Both the position numbers and the translations under genes were made by a program. Below are positions 15,028-23,402 of a stretch of 64,000 bases of DNA, in pieces. The notes beneath the pieces were generated by a model, which had not been told where the DNA came from, searched no databases, and worked only from the letters and a program-made list of their open reading frames with translations. The DNA is taken from assembly GCF_024519455.1 (NCBI RefSeq), contig NZ_JALJRY010000010.1, positions 124,001 through 188,000 of the forward strand, in the 5' to 3' direction. The DNA is from Streptomyces sp. STR69 (GTDB lineage: Bacteria; Actinomycetota; Actinomycetes; Streptomycetales; Streptomycetaceae). Positions within the stretch are counted from its first letter, which is position 1. Every line of letters begins with the position of its first letter.

Positions 15028-15969
15028 ATGGTCCACGTTCGTCAACTCGACCCGAGCGCGTCCCCGTTGGACTACTTCGGCTACGAGGCGCGGCGCCTGC
15101 GCGAGGCGGCCGGCATGACGCTGGAGCAGCTCGGCAAGGTGATCTACTGCACGGGCTCGCTGATCGGCCAGGTCGAGACGGCGTCGAAGGTCCCGAGCCG
15201 GACCTTCGCCGAGGCGCTCGACGCGGCCTTCATGACGGACGGGTTCTTCAGCCGCCTGCTCAAGCTGGTACTGCGGAGCCAGTTGCCGAAGTGGTTCCAG
15301 CCGTACGCCGAGATGGAGGCGAAGGCGGCCTTCATCTCCACGTACCAGTGCCAGTTGGTGCACGGCCTGCTCCAGACGCCGGAGTACGCGGCGGCGCTGC
15401 TGACCGTCGACGAGCCGGACAGGGTCGAGGAGCTGGTCGCGGCACGGATGGAACGGCAGCGCATCCTGGAGAAGAAGCAGCCGCCCGCGGTGTGGGTCAT
15501 CTTCGACGAGTCCGTGCTGCTCCGGATGGTCGGTGACCACGAGGTCATGCACAGGCAGCTCGCTCGTCTGGTGAGCTACCGGGACAACCCCTGGGTGAAC
15601 ATTCAGGTGCTGCCGTTCTCCGTGGGCGCGCACACCGGAATGATGGGTTCCTTCACGCTCCTGCGCTTCGACGACGACCCGGACATCTACTACTCCGAGG
15701 GCTACGACCAGGGACACATGACCGCCAGCCCGGACATCATCAGGGAGCGTTCCGTCAAATACGCTCGCCTGCAGGCGGGGGCTCTCCCGGTGAAGGACTC
15801 CGCCGACCTGATCGCGCGCGTGATGGAGACGTTATGGAGACCGGGCGACGGACGATATGGCGCAAGTCCAGTTACAGCGGCACCAATGGCGGTGAGTGCG
15901 TGGAAGTCGCTGACCGCACCCCTCACATCGCGGTCCGTGACTCGAAGCACCCTGGCGGAGCCGTCCTGA
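15028..15969 (+). CDS. XRE-family regulator with DUF5753 domain (WhiJ-like)
   Basis: A 313-residue protein with an N-terminal helix-turn-helix (residues ~15-65: RRLREAAGMTLEQLGKVIYC) and a C-terminal DUF5753 domain (PEYAAALLTVDEPDRVEELV, VWVIFDESVLLRMVGD, VNIQVLPFSVGAHTGMMGSF, DIYYSEGYDQG). These regulators pair with DUF397 proteins in developmental loci such as whiJ and abaA. GGAGGT precedes the ATG at a good distance. The frame runs 136 bases past the start of the DUF397 gene, giving a 45-residue tail not typical of the family. Codon 269 is the rare leucine codon TTA (15832-15834), which shares its last base with the DUF397 ATG, so full-length synthesis should need the bldA tRNA. Confidence 0.9.
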   Translation: MVHVRQLDPSASPLDYFGYEARRLREAAGMTLEQLGKVIYCTGSLIGQVETASKVPSRTFAEALDAAFMTDGFFSRLLKLVLRSQLPKWFQPYAEMEAKAAFISTYQCQLVHGLLQTPEYAAALLTVDEPDRVEELVAARMERQRILEKKQPPAVWVIFDESVLLRMVGDHEVMHRQLARLVSYRDNPWVNIQVLPFSVGAHTGMMGSFTLLRFDDDPDIYYSEGYDQGHMTASPDIIRERSVKYARLQAGALPVKDSADLIARVMETLWRPGDGRYGASPVTAAPMAVSAWKSLTAPLTSRSVTRSTLAEPS

Positions 15970-16019
15970 CCGTCTCCCGTCGCCGCTTCGAGGACTTCAT
16001 CAACTCACTCTCCATGTAA
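15834..16019 (+). CDS. DUF397 protein
   Basis: A 61-residue protein with the standard DUF397 pattern: WRKSSYSGTNGGECVEVAD, then IAVRDSKHPGGAVLTVS and RRFEDFI. Members are small partners of XRE/DUF5753 regulators in streptomycete development and antibiotic control. The ATG at 15834 has GGAG five bases upstream and lies inside the 3' part of the XRE gene in another frame, so the two are translationally linked. Confidence 0.92.
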   Translation: METGRRTIWRKSSYSGTNGGECVEVADRTPHIAVRDSKHPGGAVLTVSRRRFEDFINSLSM

Positions 16020-16044
16020 CTGAGTTACTCGCCAGTCTGTAACT
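16016..16044. promoter_or_regulatory. GTAAC-TGA-GTTAC palindrome and third half-site
   Basis: GTAACTGAGTTAC (16016-16028) is a palindrome, followed by GTAACT at 16039-16044. The motif matches those before the XRE gene. It overlaps the DUF397 stop and precedes the HTH-TPR gene by about 25-50 bases, a natural operator position. Confidence 0.4.
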
Positions 16045-16067
16045 CGGCTTACTGGCATGATTAATGC

Positions 16068-17411
16068 ATGGTGAGACGGGACGACCCGGAAGTCATCGGG
16101 CGCAGGGTCCAGCAGTTGCGGCACGAACGTGGGCTCACCCAGCGGCAGTTGGCCGAGCCCGCCTACACACCCGCGTACATCTCCACCCTTGAGGCCGGCC
16201 GGGTCCGCCCCTCCGACGACGCGCTGCGCCACCTCGCGGACCGACTCGGCGTCGCCTACGACGAGCTGGCCACCGGCCGCCCCGCCCACCTCGCCACCGA
16301 GCTGCGCCTACGGCTGACCGGTGCCCAACGCACCCTGGCGACCGGGGAGTCGGAGGAGGCGGCAGAGCAGTACGCCGAACTGCTCGCGGAGGCGGAGTCG
16401 CACGGGCTGGTCGACGAGGAAGCCATCGCCCTGCTCGGACTCGGGGAGTGCGGCCTCGACACCGGCGATCTCACCGCCGCCCGCCTGCACTTCGAGCGCG
16501 CCGAGCAGCGCCTCGCCGACGAACCCCTCCCCGCCCGCGTCCCCGCCATCCGCGGCCGAGCCGTGGCGCACTACCTCACCGGCGAACTCCGCTACGCCGT
16601 ATACCTGTTGGAGTCCACGCTCGACGAGCTGAACCGCGGCGGCCTGCACGACCCCGACGCCCTCCTGCTCCTCTACGCGAGCGCGATCGGGCCGTACATG
16701 GACATGGGCGCCCACGCGAGGGCGGCCCAGGCGGCGGAGCTGGCGCTCGCGCTCGCCCCGCAGGTCGCGGATCCGGCGCTGCTGGCGCGCATGCACCGTT
16801 CGGTGGCGCGCACGCTGATAGCGGAGGGCCGGGTGGCCGAGGCGGACGCGTCACTCGCGAAGGCCGCCGAGCTGTACCGCCAGCTCCAGTTCCGTACCGA
16901 ACTCGCCAACTGCCACTGGATGCGCGGTTACGTCTACGCCCAGGACGGCGAACTGGAGCGTGCCGAGGTCGAGTTGAGGCAGGCGCTGGCCATGCTGACG
17001 GCGAAGCGGGCGGCGCTGTACAGCAGCCAGGTCGCCGTGGAGCTGGCCGACGTCCTGCACAAGCGGGGCAAGTCCGACGAGGCGGCCACCCTCCTCCACG
17101 ACGTCCTCAGCGACCTCAGCTCCGAACGCGGCGCCCTGCACTCCGCCGCCGCCCACCGCCTCCTCGGCATCATCGCCGAGGACGCCCGCGACACGGACGC
17201 GGCCGAGGAACACTACGTCCGCGCCCTCAGCCTCCTGGAGCGGGCGGGCGCGGCCGGTGACCTCGCCGACCTGTGCCGGATGCTCGGCGACCTGCTCCGT
17301 CGTACCGGCCGGGTGGAAGCGGCACTCGACGCCTACCGCACGGGCCTCGGCCACCGTACGGCCCCCGGAACCACGACCCTCGGCCCGGCCCCCGCACAGC
17401 CTCCTCTTTGA
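16068..17411 (+). CDS. HTH regulator with TPR repeats
   Basis: A 447-residue protein: an XRE helix-turn-helix at residues ~10-65 (VQQLRHERGLTQRQLAEPAY, YISTLEAGRVRPSDDALRHL) and then a long array of TPR-like helical hairpins (about residues 75-435). This is the architecture of actinomycete peptide- or ligand-responsive regulators such as the BldN-region AfsR-like and PlcR/Rgg-like TPR regulators, where the TPR part senses a partner. The ligand is unknown. The start is ATG 16068; no clear Shine-Dalgarno sequence is visible, so the message may be nearly leaderless. The upstream GTAAC motifs suggest autoregulation or control by the neighbouring XRE protein. Confidence 0.85.
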   Translation: MVRRDDPEVIGRRVQQLRHERGLTQRQLAEPAYTPAYISTLEAGRVRPSDDALRHLADRLGVAYDELATGRPAHLATELRLRLTGAQRTLATGESEEAAEQYAELLAEAESHGLVDEEAIALLGLGECGLDTGDLTAARLHFERAEQRLADEPLPARVPAIRGRAVAHYLTGELRYAVYLLESTLDELNRGGLHDPDALLLLYASAIGPYMDMGAHARAAQAAELALALAPQVADPALLARMHRSVARTLIAEGRVAEADASLAKAAELYRQLQFRTELANCHWMRGYVYAQDGELERAEVELRQALAMLTAKRAALYSSQVAVELADVLHKRGKSDEAATLLHDVLSDLSSERGALHSAAAHRLLGIIAEDARDTDAAEEHYVRALSLLERAGAAGDLADLCRMLGDLLRRTGRVEAALDAYRTGLGHRTAPGTTTLGPAPAQPPL

Positions 17412-17499
17412 CAAATCGGGGATACCGCACAGCGCCGACGGTTACCGTGCCACGTACGAGTACGAGGCGTAATCGTGCGAAACGGGATGAGACAGGCGC

Positions 17500-18507
17500 G
17501 TGCAGAACGAACGGACCGTGGTCGACGGCCTGCGCCTGGCCGTACGCGCCATGGTCTACGCGGTACTCGGCGGCGCGGCACTGATCGCCATCGCCACGGT
17601 CGTGTCGGTCCTCGGCCCGATGCTGGCGATCGACCTCTACACCCCACCCGTGGCGGCCTGGTGGACGGTCTTCACGGCGGTAGCCGTCCAGGGCGTCCCC
17701 TTCCTGCTGCTGGGCACGGTGGTCTCGGCGGCGATCGGCGCGTTCGTCCCCGAGCGGGTGTTCACCCGGCTCCTCCCCCGCAACCAGGCACTGGCCGTCC
17801 CGATCGCGGGCGCGGCAGGAGTCGTACTCCCGGGTTGCGAGTGCGCGTCGGTACCGGTGGCGAGCAGCCTGATGCGGCGTGGGGTCGCCCCGGCCTCGGC
17901 CCTGGCCTTCCTGCTGTCCGCCCCGGCGATCAACCCGGTTGTCCTGGTGGCCACTTCGATCGCCTTCCCGGGCCAGCCGAAGATGGTGCTGGGCCGTCTG
18001 GTCGCGTCCCTGGCGACGGCGGTGGTGATGGGCTGGCTGTGGGCGCGCTTCGGCCGGGAGGAGTGGCTACGACTCCCAGGGCGCACCCGGCCCACCCACG
18101 CGACGGTGGGCGTGAAGGCGTTCGTCGCGGGTCTGCAGCACGACTTCCTCCATGCCGGCGGTTTCCTGGTGCTGGGCGCGGCAGCTGCGGCGACCTTCAA
18201 CATCGCCGTACCGCGCTCGATCCTGGACATCTTCACGGGCTCGTCCTGGCTGTCACTGCTCCTGCTGGCCCTCCTGGCGGTGGTGCTGTGCGTATGCAGC
18301 GAGGCGGACGCGTTCGTCGCCGCCTCGCTGAGCGGCTTCTCACCGGCGGCGAAACTGGCGTTCATGGTGGTGGGCCCGATGGTCGACCTGAAGCTGATCG
18401 CACTGCAGGCGGGCACGTTCGGCCGTTCCTTCGCCCTCCGCTTCTCCTCGACGACCTGGCTGGTCGCCGTGACGAGCAGCACGCTGGTGGGTTGGTGGTT
18501 GCTGTGA
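17500..18507 (+). CDS. UPF0718/YcgR-like permease
   Basis: A 335-residue membrane protein with about eight helices. The family's paired signature segments are visible: LPGCECASVPVASSLMRRG with SAPAINPVVL in the first half, and VVLCVCSEADAFVAASLSG with a KLAFMVVGPMVDLK stretch in the second half. Such COG0701 permeases are linked to metal or metalloid export (ArsP) or to zinc-regulated YcgR in Bacillus; the substrate here is not determined. The GTG start is at 17500. It overlaps the following TIGR03943-like gene by four bases (GTGA), which couples their translation. Confidence 0.88.
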   Translation: MQNERTVVDGLRLAVRAMVYAVLGGAALIAIATVVSVLGPMLAIDLYTPPVAAWWTVFTAVAVQGVPFLLLGTVVSAAIGAFVPERVFTRLLPRNQALAVPIAGAAGVVLPGCECASVPVASSLMRRGVAPASALAFLLSAPAINPVVLVATSIAFPGQPKMVLGRLVASLATAVVMGWLWARFGREEWLRLPGRTRPTHATVGVKAFVAGLQHDFLHAGGFLVLGAAAAATFNIAVPRSILDIFTGSSWLSLLLLALLAVVLCVCSEADAFVAASLSGFSPAAKLAFMVVGPMVDLKLIALQAGTFGRSFALRFSSTTWLVAVTSSTLVGWWLL

Positions 18508-19256
18508 GGAGCTACGGCTCGGCGGTCCTGCTCCTGCTGACGGGCGGGGCGGTGCTGCGGATCTCTCTCTTCAGCGACCTGTATCTGCGGTATGTGCAGG
18601 CGGCGTTGCGGCCGTATCTGGTGATCTCCGGTTCGCTGCTGATGCTGCTGGGGGTCGTGGCGGCTGTCAGAGGCATGCTCCACAGGGACCACGAGGAGAC
18701 ACACGAAGAACCTGAGGAACAGGAAGAGGAGGAAGAGGAAGCGCACTCCCACGGCGGCCCCCGCATCGCCTGGCTCCTCCCCCTCCCCGCCCTCGCGCTG
18801 CTCCTCTTCCCGCCCCCGGCGCTGGGCTCGTACAGCGCGGGGCGCGAGCAGGCGCAGTTGGCGGCACAGGGCGTGGGCACCTTCCCCGCGCTGCCCGCCG
18901 CCAAGGTGCTGGACATCTCGGTAGCCCAGTACAGCTCACGGGCGATCTACGACACCGGCCACTCCCTCAAGGGCCGCACGGTCCGTATGACGGGCTTCGT
19001 CACCCACGGCTCGAACGGCACCTGGTACGTCACCCGCCTCGTCGTCACCTGCTGCGCCGCCGACGCGACGACCAGCAAGGTCGAGATCAGAGGCACCGAG
19101 TCCGACGACGCCCCCCAGACCGACACCTGGGTCACCGTCACCGGCACCTGGCTACCCAAGGGCAGACTCGGCACGGACGGAGCATGGCCCCCACTCCTCG
19201 ACGCGACCACCGTCACCCAGGTGAAGCAGCCGGCGGATCCGTACGAGAAGCGTTGA
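18504..19256 (+). CDS. TIGR03943/YcgQ-like permease partner
   Basis: A 250-residue protein with three hydrophobic segments (residues ~5-20, 32-52 and 90-105) and an extracytoplasmic domain ending in VVTCCAADATTSKVEI and TWVTVTGTW strands, as in the TIGR03943 (DUF1980, YcgQ) partner of COG0701 permeases. Between the second and third helices is a loop of alternating Glu and His (HRDHEETHEEPEEQ followed by a run of Glu and AHSHGG), which looks metal-binding. The GTG start overlaps the permease stop by four bases, so the two form an operon and probably a complex. Confidence 0.85.
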   Translation: MRSYGSAVLLLLTGGAVLRISLFSDLYLRYVQAALRPYLVISGSLLMLLGVVAAVRGMLHRDHEETHEEPEEQEEEEEEAHSHGGPRIAWLLPLPALALLLFPPPALGSYSAGREQAQLAAQGVGTFPALPAAKVLDISVAQYSSRAIYDTGHSLKGRTVRMTGFVTHGSNGTWYVTRLVVTCCAADATTSKVEIRGTESDDAPQTDTWVTVTGTWLPKGRLGTDGAWPPLLDATTVTQVKQPADPYEKR

Positions 19257-19390
19257 GGCTGTTCCGGAGATACGGGTGATTCCGGAGCGTTAAGGTGCTG
19301 GTGATGCGCAGGGTGTGGGGCGCGTCACACATCGCTACGAAACAGGGGTCGCGGGGGGAAGCTCGCGCGGCCGTGCATCTGGGGGGCCTC

Positions 19391-21439
19391 ATGCACGAGA
19401 TGGTCAAGGGTGGGAACGTCGGTCTGGCGTCGCTGAGCGAGGACATCGGCTCGGTGCTGATGAGCCTGAGCTGGGGAAGTCCGACGGGAGAGGGCGACGC
19501 GGACGTCTCCGTACTGCTGCTGACCGGGGACGGAAAGGTACGCAGCGACGGGGACTTCTATTTCTACAACAACCCCGTCGCCGCCGACGGAAGTGTGCAA
19601 CTGCTCGGAAAGGCACCGACGGCGGACGGCAGCGAGGACCGGATCACGTTCGACCTGACCGCGATCCCGGCCGGCGTCGAACAGATCGTGGTGGCCGCGA
19701 GCCGCTACGAGAGCGCCCGTTTCTCCGAACTCCAGGACCTGCGGCTGACGTTGGCCGACGGTTCCGGCGAGAGCCTGCTGCGCTTCTCGATCGACGATCC
19801 CGGCGAGGTCAGCGCGCTGCTCTTCGGCGAGTTCTACCGGCGGGGCGGCGACTGGAAGTTCCGGGCGATCGGGCAGGGCTACGAGTCCGGACTGGCCGGT
19901 GTGGCAACGGACTTCGGCGTCGACATCGACGACGACGCGGACGTGGATGTGGAGGCTGCGCCTGATGCGGAGTCCGAGGCCGAATCCGGATCCGAGGTCG
20001 CGACCGAAGTCCGTACGACGGAAGCCGTCGCCGCGATTCCCGCGCAGCCGCCGAGTCCCGCGGTCGAGTCGGTTCCCGGGGGCCCCGAGGCCACTGCCCC
20101 GACCCGTCCCGCCCGTCCCCGTACCGCCAAGAAGAAGGTCACCCTGCCGAAGGTGGCCAAGAAGTCCCTCGCCGAGAACGACTCCTGGCGGGGGGCCCGG
20201 CTCTTCCCGGCCTCCGCGCTCAAGAGCGATCACGAGCGGGAGACCCGGGCGACCTCAGTACTGCTGTCGGTGATGGCTCAAGTGCCCGAGTTCGGACGGC
20301 GGTTGACGGCGGCTTTCGGCGCCCCGGTCGGCCGGATGGAGACGTTCACCGAGGTCACGCTGCCCAACGGAGAGTCCCCTCGGCGGCCCGACGGGGTGAT
20401 CCGGGTCGAGCGGGCGGGCAAGCTGTGGACCGCGCTCGTCGAGACGAAGACGAACGGTAACCCCCTCAAGCCGGACCAGGTGCAGGCCTACGCGGACATA
20501 GCGGCCCGGCGCGGATATGAGGCCGTCATCACGCTCTCCAACGATGTCGAGCTGGAGGGCAGTCCCCTGGTGGAGGTCAAGCTCGACGGGCGGCGCAAGA
20601 ACAAGGTGGCGCTCTGGCATCTGTCCTGGGCCGAAGTCGCCCACCAGGCACAGATGTTGATCCGGCACGAGGGCGTCGGGAACGCGGCGCACGCCTGGCT
20701 GCTCCAGGAACTGCTCCACTACCTCCAGCACGAGAACTCCGGCTGTCACGGCTTCCAGAACATGGGCCGCTCCTGGGTCCCGGTGCGCAACGCGATCGAC
20801 GCCGAGACCCTGTGCCAGGGCGACCCGCGCGCGGTGGAGGTCGTAGAAAGCTGGGAACGGCTGGTGCGGCAGGTGTGCCTGCGGCTGGGCGGCGAACTCG
20901 GTGAGAAGGTGCTGCCCGTGCAGCGCGCCAAGCGCGGCACCGATCCGGCCTCCCGCCGCGCCGCCCTCGCCGACCGGCTCTGCGCCGAAGGCAGACTCGA
21001 CGCCGAACTCCGTATCGAGGGCACGCCCGGTGTGCTGGCCCTCTGCGCGGACCTGCGCACCGGCAAGCTGCGGACGTCGATCGAGATCGCGGCCCCCGAC
21101 CAGGGCTATCCCCTCAGCTGGGCCAAGCGGCTGGTCCGCAGGCTCGCCGAGGCACCGGCCGATCTCCACGTCGAGGCCGTGCTGGAGGGGCAGGCGGGCG
21201 GTCCGCGCGGCACGCTGGAACGTCTGCGACCCGAACCGGCCGACATCCTCCCCAAGAACGGCGCCCAGATCACCGGCTTCCGCCTGTCCCTCTTCAGAGG
21301 AATGGGCAACACCCGGGGCACCGCCGAATCGGGCTTCATCCGCAGCGTCGACGAGTCCGTGGACCGGTTTCACGCCCATGTGGTGGTCCACCTGGACGGC
21401 GGCCGTTCGACGCGTTCGCGGCGGCCCGTCGAGGCCTGA
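19391..21439 (+). CDS. TerD-domain protein fused to a PD-(D/E)XK-like nuclease domain
   Basis: A 682-residue protein. Residues 1-175 are a TerD domain (KGGNVGLASLSEDIGSVLMS, DGDFYFYNNP, ATDFGVDIDDD), the calcium-binding fold of tellurite/stress-response systems. An acidic then Pro-rich and Lys-rich linker (about 180-262) leads to a second region with a nuclease-like signature: PDG (Asp334), ALVETKT (Glu351-x-Lys353) and QVQAYAD, the order of a PD-(D/E)XK active site. The C-terminal 250 residues are unassigned. I use ATG 19391 (MHEMVKGGNV) after a G-rich ribosome site; ATG 19400 is an alternative. This combination suggests a Ter-linked DNA-protection or defence role, inferred only from the domains. 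Confidence 0.8.
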   Translation: MHEMVKGGNVGLASLSEDIGSVLMSLSWGSPTGEGDADVSVLLLTGDGKVRSDGDFYFYNNPVAADGSVQLLGKAPTADGSEDRITFDLTAIPAGVEQIVVAASRYESARFSELQDLRLTLADGSGESLLRFSIDDPGEVSALLFGEFYRRGGDWKFRAIGQGYESGLAGVATDFGVDIDDDADVDVEAAPDAESEAESGSEVATEVRTTEAVAAIPAQPPSPAVESVPGGPEATAPTRPARPRTAKKKVTLPKVAKKSLAENDSWRGARLFPASALKSDHERETRATSVLLSVMAQVPEFGRRLTAAFGAPVGRMETFTEVTLPNGESPRRPDGVIRVERAGKLWTALVETKTNGNPLKPDQVQAYADIAARRGYEAVITLSNDVELEGSPLVEVKLDGRRKNKVALWHLSWAEVAHQAQMLIRHEGVGNAAHAWLLQELLHYLQHENSGCHGFQNMGRSWVPVRNAIDAETLCQGDPRAVEVVESWERLVRQVCLRLGGELGEKVLPVQRAKRGTDPASRRAALADRLCAEGRLDAELRIEGTPGVLALCADLRTGKLRTSIEIAAPDQGYPLSWAKRLVRRLAEAPADLHVEAVLEGQAGGPRGTLERLRPEPADILPKNGAQITGFRLSLFRGMGNTRGTAESGFIRSVDESVDRFHAHVVVHLDGGRSTRSRRPVEA

Positions 21440-21507
21440 GGCGCCAGGCGCGAGGCGTCGGACGCCAGGTGCCAGGGAACCGAGCGCTGGTCGGGTGCGG
21501 CCGACTG

Positions 21508-22290
21508 TCAGATCTGCACCCGCCCCTGCCGCTGCACATCCGTCAGCCGTTGCGCCCCGATCTCCAGTGCCCGGCTCGTCGCGTCCGGGGGTACGTTCGC
21601 CGGCCCCCCGGCCGTGAGGGTGATGGTGTCGTCGCCGATGCGGACGGCGGCGGTGTCCAGGGTGAGGGTGGACTGGTCGCCCTCCGGGGTGGTGCCGGTG
21701 AGGGTGAGGTGGAGGCCCTCGCGGGCGTCGCCGACGTTCGGGAGGGTGGCCTCCGTGACCGTCACGGTCTGCGGGCCGGAGCGGGTGGTCGTCGCCGTGA
21801 ACTGGGCGCATTTCTGCGGGAGCGTCTTCAGCCAGGCCAGGGTGCGGTTCACGTCGGCGGACCGGAACGCGGCCACCTGGTAGTGGAGTTGGGCCTCGTC
21901 GTCGGTGTCGTCGAGGCCGATCACCGCCTGGGCGGTGGCGGGGGTGCCGAGGAGTTCGTCGGCGTAGAGCGCGTCCAGGAGCCGTTGGCAGTCGGGGTCG
22001 GCGGTCTTCGCCTTGAGGAGGCTGTCGCGCCAGGTCGCCGTGCCCTGGGTCGGGGTCCAGGGGGCGCCCAGGTCCAGGTCCGTGATCAGCGCGGTCTGCG
22101 CCTGCGCCTGGGTGAGGACGGGGGCCGCGGCGGGGGACGCGTGCGCCGCGGGGGTTCGTACGACCGAGGGGGAGGGCGCGCTCGTCACCTTGTGCAGGGC
22201 GGCCTCGTTCGCGCAGCCCGCGGCCGTCAGCAGGGTGCCCGCCGACAGTGCCGAGGCGAGGAGGAGGACACGGGCCGGGGAACGGGTCAT
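21508..22290 (-). CDS. Secreted lipoprotein of unknown function
   Basis: A 260-residue lipoprotein. The signal peptide MTRSPARVLLLASALSAG ends in the lipobox LTAAGC, so the mature protein would be attached through that Cys. A short Pro/Ala/Ser linker precedes a domain with LITDLDLGAPWTPTQGTATW, DPDCQRLLDALYADELLG, HYQVAAFRSADVNRTLAWLK and VNVPPDATSRALEIGAQ-like segments; this resembles lipoproteins that follow the PknH/sensor extracellular-domain style but I cannot name a family. AGGAGGGA precedes the ATG at 22290. It converges with the TerD-nuclease gene and diverges from the DJ-1 gene. Confidence 0.8.
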   Translation of the reverse strand: MTRSPARVLLLASALSAGTLLTAAGCANEAALHKVTSAPSPSVVRTPAAHASPAAAPVLTQAQAQTALITDLDLGAPWTPTQGTATWRDSLLKAKTADPDCQRLLDALYADELLGTPATAQAVIGLDDTDDEAQLHYQVAAFRSADVNRTLAWLKTLPQKCAQFTATTTRSGPQTVTVTEATLPNVGDAREGLHLTLTGTTPEGDQSTLTLDTAAVRIGDDTITLTAGGPANVPPDATSRALEIGAQRLTDVQRQGRVQI

Positions 22291-22524
22291 CGAGGGTCCC
22301 TCCTGGGGCGGACGCGTGACGCGGATGTCGGAGCGTGCTCCCACGGCACCATCGCCCGCGCCCGCCCACCAGCGCTCCGGGCCGTCCGGGTGAGAAACCG
22401 GATCACCCTCACCGGATCGCCCCATCGGAAAACCAATACCGGGCATTCGGTTCCTCATTGGCCGCCCGTCCGCACCCCGCCTACTGTCGGAGTCAGTTCA
22501 CCGACCACCGCCCTGGAGACCCCC

Positions 22525-23220
22525 ATGTCGAAGATCCTCTTCGTGCTGACCGGCGCCGACCACCTCACCCTGGCCGACGGGACCCTGCACCCCACCGGCT
22601 ACTGGGCCGAGGAGGCCGTCACCCCGTTCGAAGCCTTCAAGGCGGCCGGTCACGAGGTCGTCGTCGCCACGCCCGGCGGTGTCGTACCGCCCGTGGACCG
22701 GGGCAGCCTCGCCCCCGACTACAACGGCGGCCAGGAGAACGCCGACCGGGTCGCGGGCGTGCTCGCGTCGAGCGCCGAGTTCCAGCACCCGGTCAAGCTC
22801 ACCGAGGTCGACCTCGCCGACTACGCCGCCGTCTACTACCCCGGCGGCCACGGCCCGATGGAGGACCTCGCCGTCGACGCCGACTCCGGCCGGCTCCTCA
22901 CCCTGGCCCTCGCCTCCGGCAAGCCGCTCGGCGTGGTCTGCCACGGCCCGGCCGCGCTTCTCCCGGCCACCAAGGAGGACGGTACGAACGCCTTCGCCGG
23001 GCGGCGGCTCACCGGGTTCACCAACGCCGAGGAGACCCAGGGCGGCCTCGCCGACAAGGTGAAGTGGCTGCTCCAGGACCGGCTGGTGGAGCTCGGCGCC
23101 GACTTCCAGGAGAGCGAGCCGTGGGCCCCGTACGTCGTGGTCGACGGCAACCTCGTCACCGGCCAGAACCCGGCGTCCTCCGCACCGGTCGCGGACGAGC
23201 TGCTGAAGAAGCTCGCCTGA
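22525..23220 (+). CDS. DJ-1/PfpI (Hsp31-like) glutamine-amidotransferase-fold protein
   Basis: A 231-residue type 1 glutamine-amidotransferase-like protein. The nucleophile elbow is VCHGPAAL with Cys139, following the conserved YYPGGHGPMEDL (residues ~104-115); N-terminal GYWAEEAVTPFEAFKAAGH is typical of the Hsp31/glyoxalase-III branch. Such proteins act as chaperones, glyoxalases or protein deglycases in the cytoplasm; which one applies here is uncertain. The ATG is at 22525 with CTGGAG upstream. The 234-bp divergent region towards the lipoprotein gene holds the promoters. Confidence 0.9.
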   Translation: MSKILFVLTGADHLTLADGTLHPTGYWAEEAVTPFEAFKAAGHEVVVATPGGVVPPVDRGSLAPDYNGGQENADRVAGVLASSAEFQHPVKLTEVDLADYAAVYYPGGHGPMEDLAVDADSGRLLTLALASGKPLGVVCHGPAALLPATKEDGTNAFAGRRLTGFTNAEETQGGLADKVKWLLQDRLVELGADFQESEPWAPYVVVDGNLVTGQNPASSAPVADELLKKLA

Positions 23221-23266
23221 GCAATTCCGTCGCGGTGGCCGTCGTACGACTGCTACGGTCCGCCGC

Positions 23267-23332
23267 ATGAAGCGCGCCAAGCCGTTCGTGTCCGCCATGA
23301 CGACGACGCCGGAGAGTGTCCCGGCGCGCTGA
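23267..23332 (+). CDS. Candidate threonine leader peptide
   Basis: A 21-codon frame (MKRAKPFVSA then MTTTPESVPAR) begins at ATG 23267 and ends at TGA 23330-23332, 79 bases before the threonyl-tRNA synthetase-like gene. It contains three consecutive ACG threonine codons, which is what an attenuator reading threonyl-tRNA supply would use. A TACGGT -10-like box about nine bases before the ATG suggests a leaderless short message, as for known actinomycete leader peptides. A perfect palindrome (23347-23364) follows the stop. The assignment is an inference from composition and position. Confidence 0.5.
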   Translation: MKRAKPFVSAMTTTPESVPAR

Positions 23333-23346
23333 CTGCTGACCCAAGC

Positions 23347-23402
23347 CGAAGCCCCGGGGCTTCGACGCGTGGTGCTCGCCTCTCGGTCTCTTCTTTCGCG
23401 AG
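23347..23402 (+). terminator. Candidate attenuator hairpins before the ThrRS gene
   Basis: CGAAGCCCC (23347-23355) and GGGGCTTCG (23356-23364) form a perfect 18-base palindrome. A second short stem, CTCGC (23375-23379) with GCGAG (23398-23402), encloses a pyrimidine-rich loop and reaches into the GAGGAG ribosome site of the gene at 23412. The first could terminate transcription and the second could hide the ribosome site. Confidence 0.45.
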
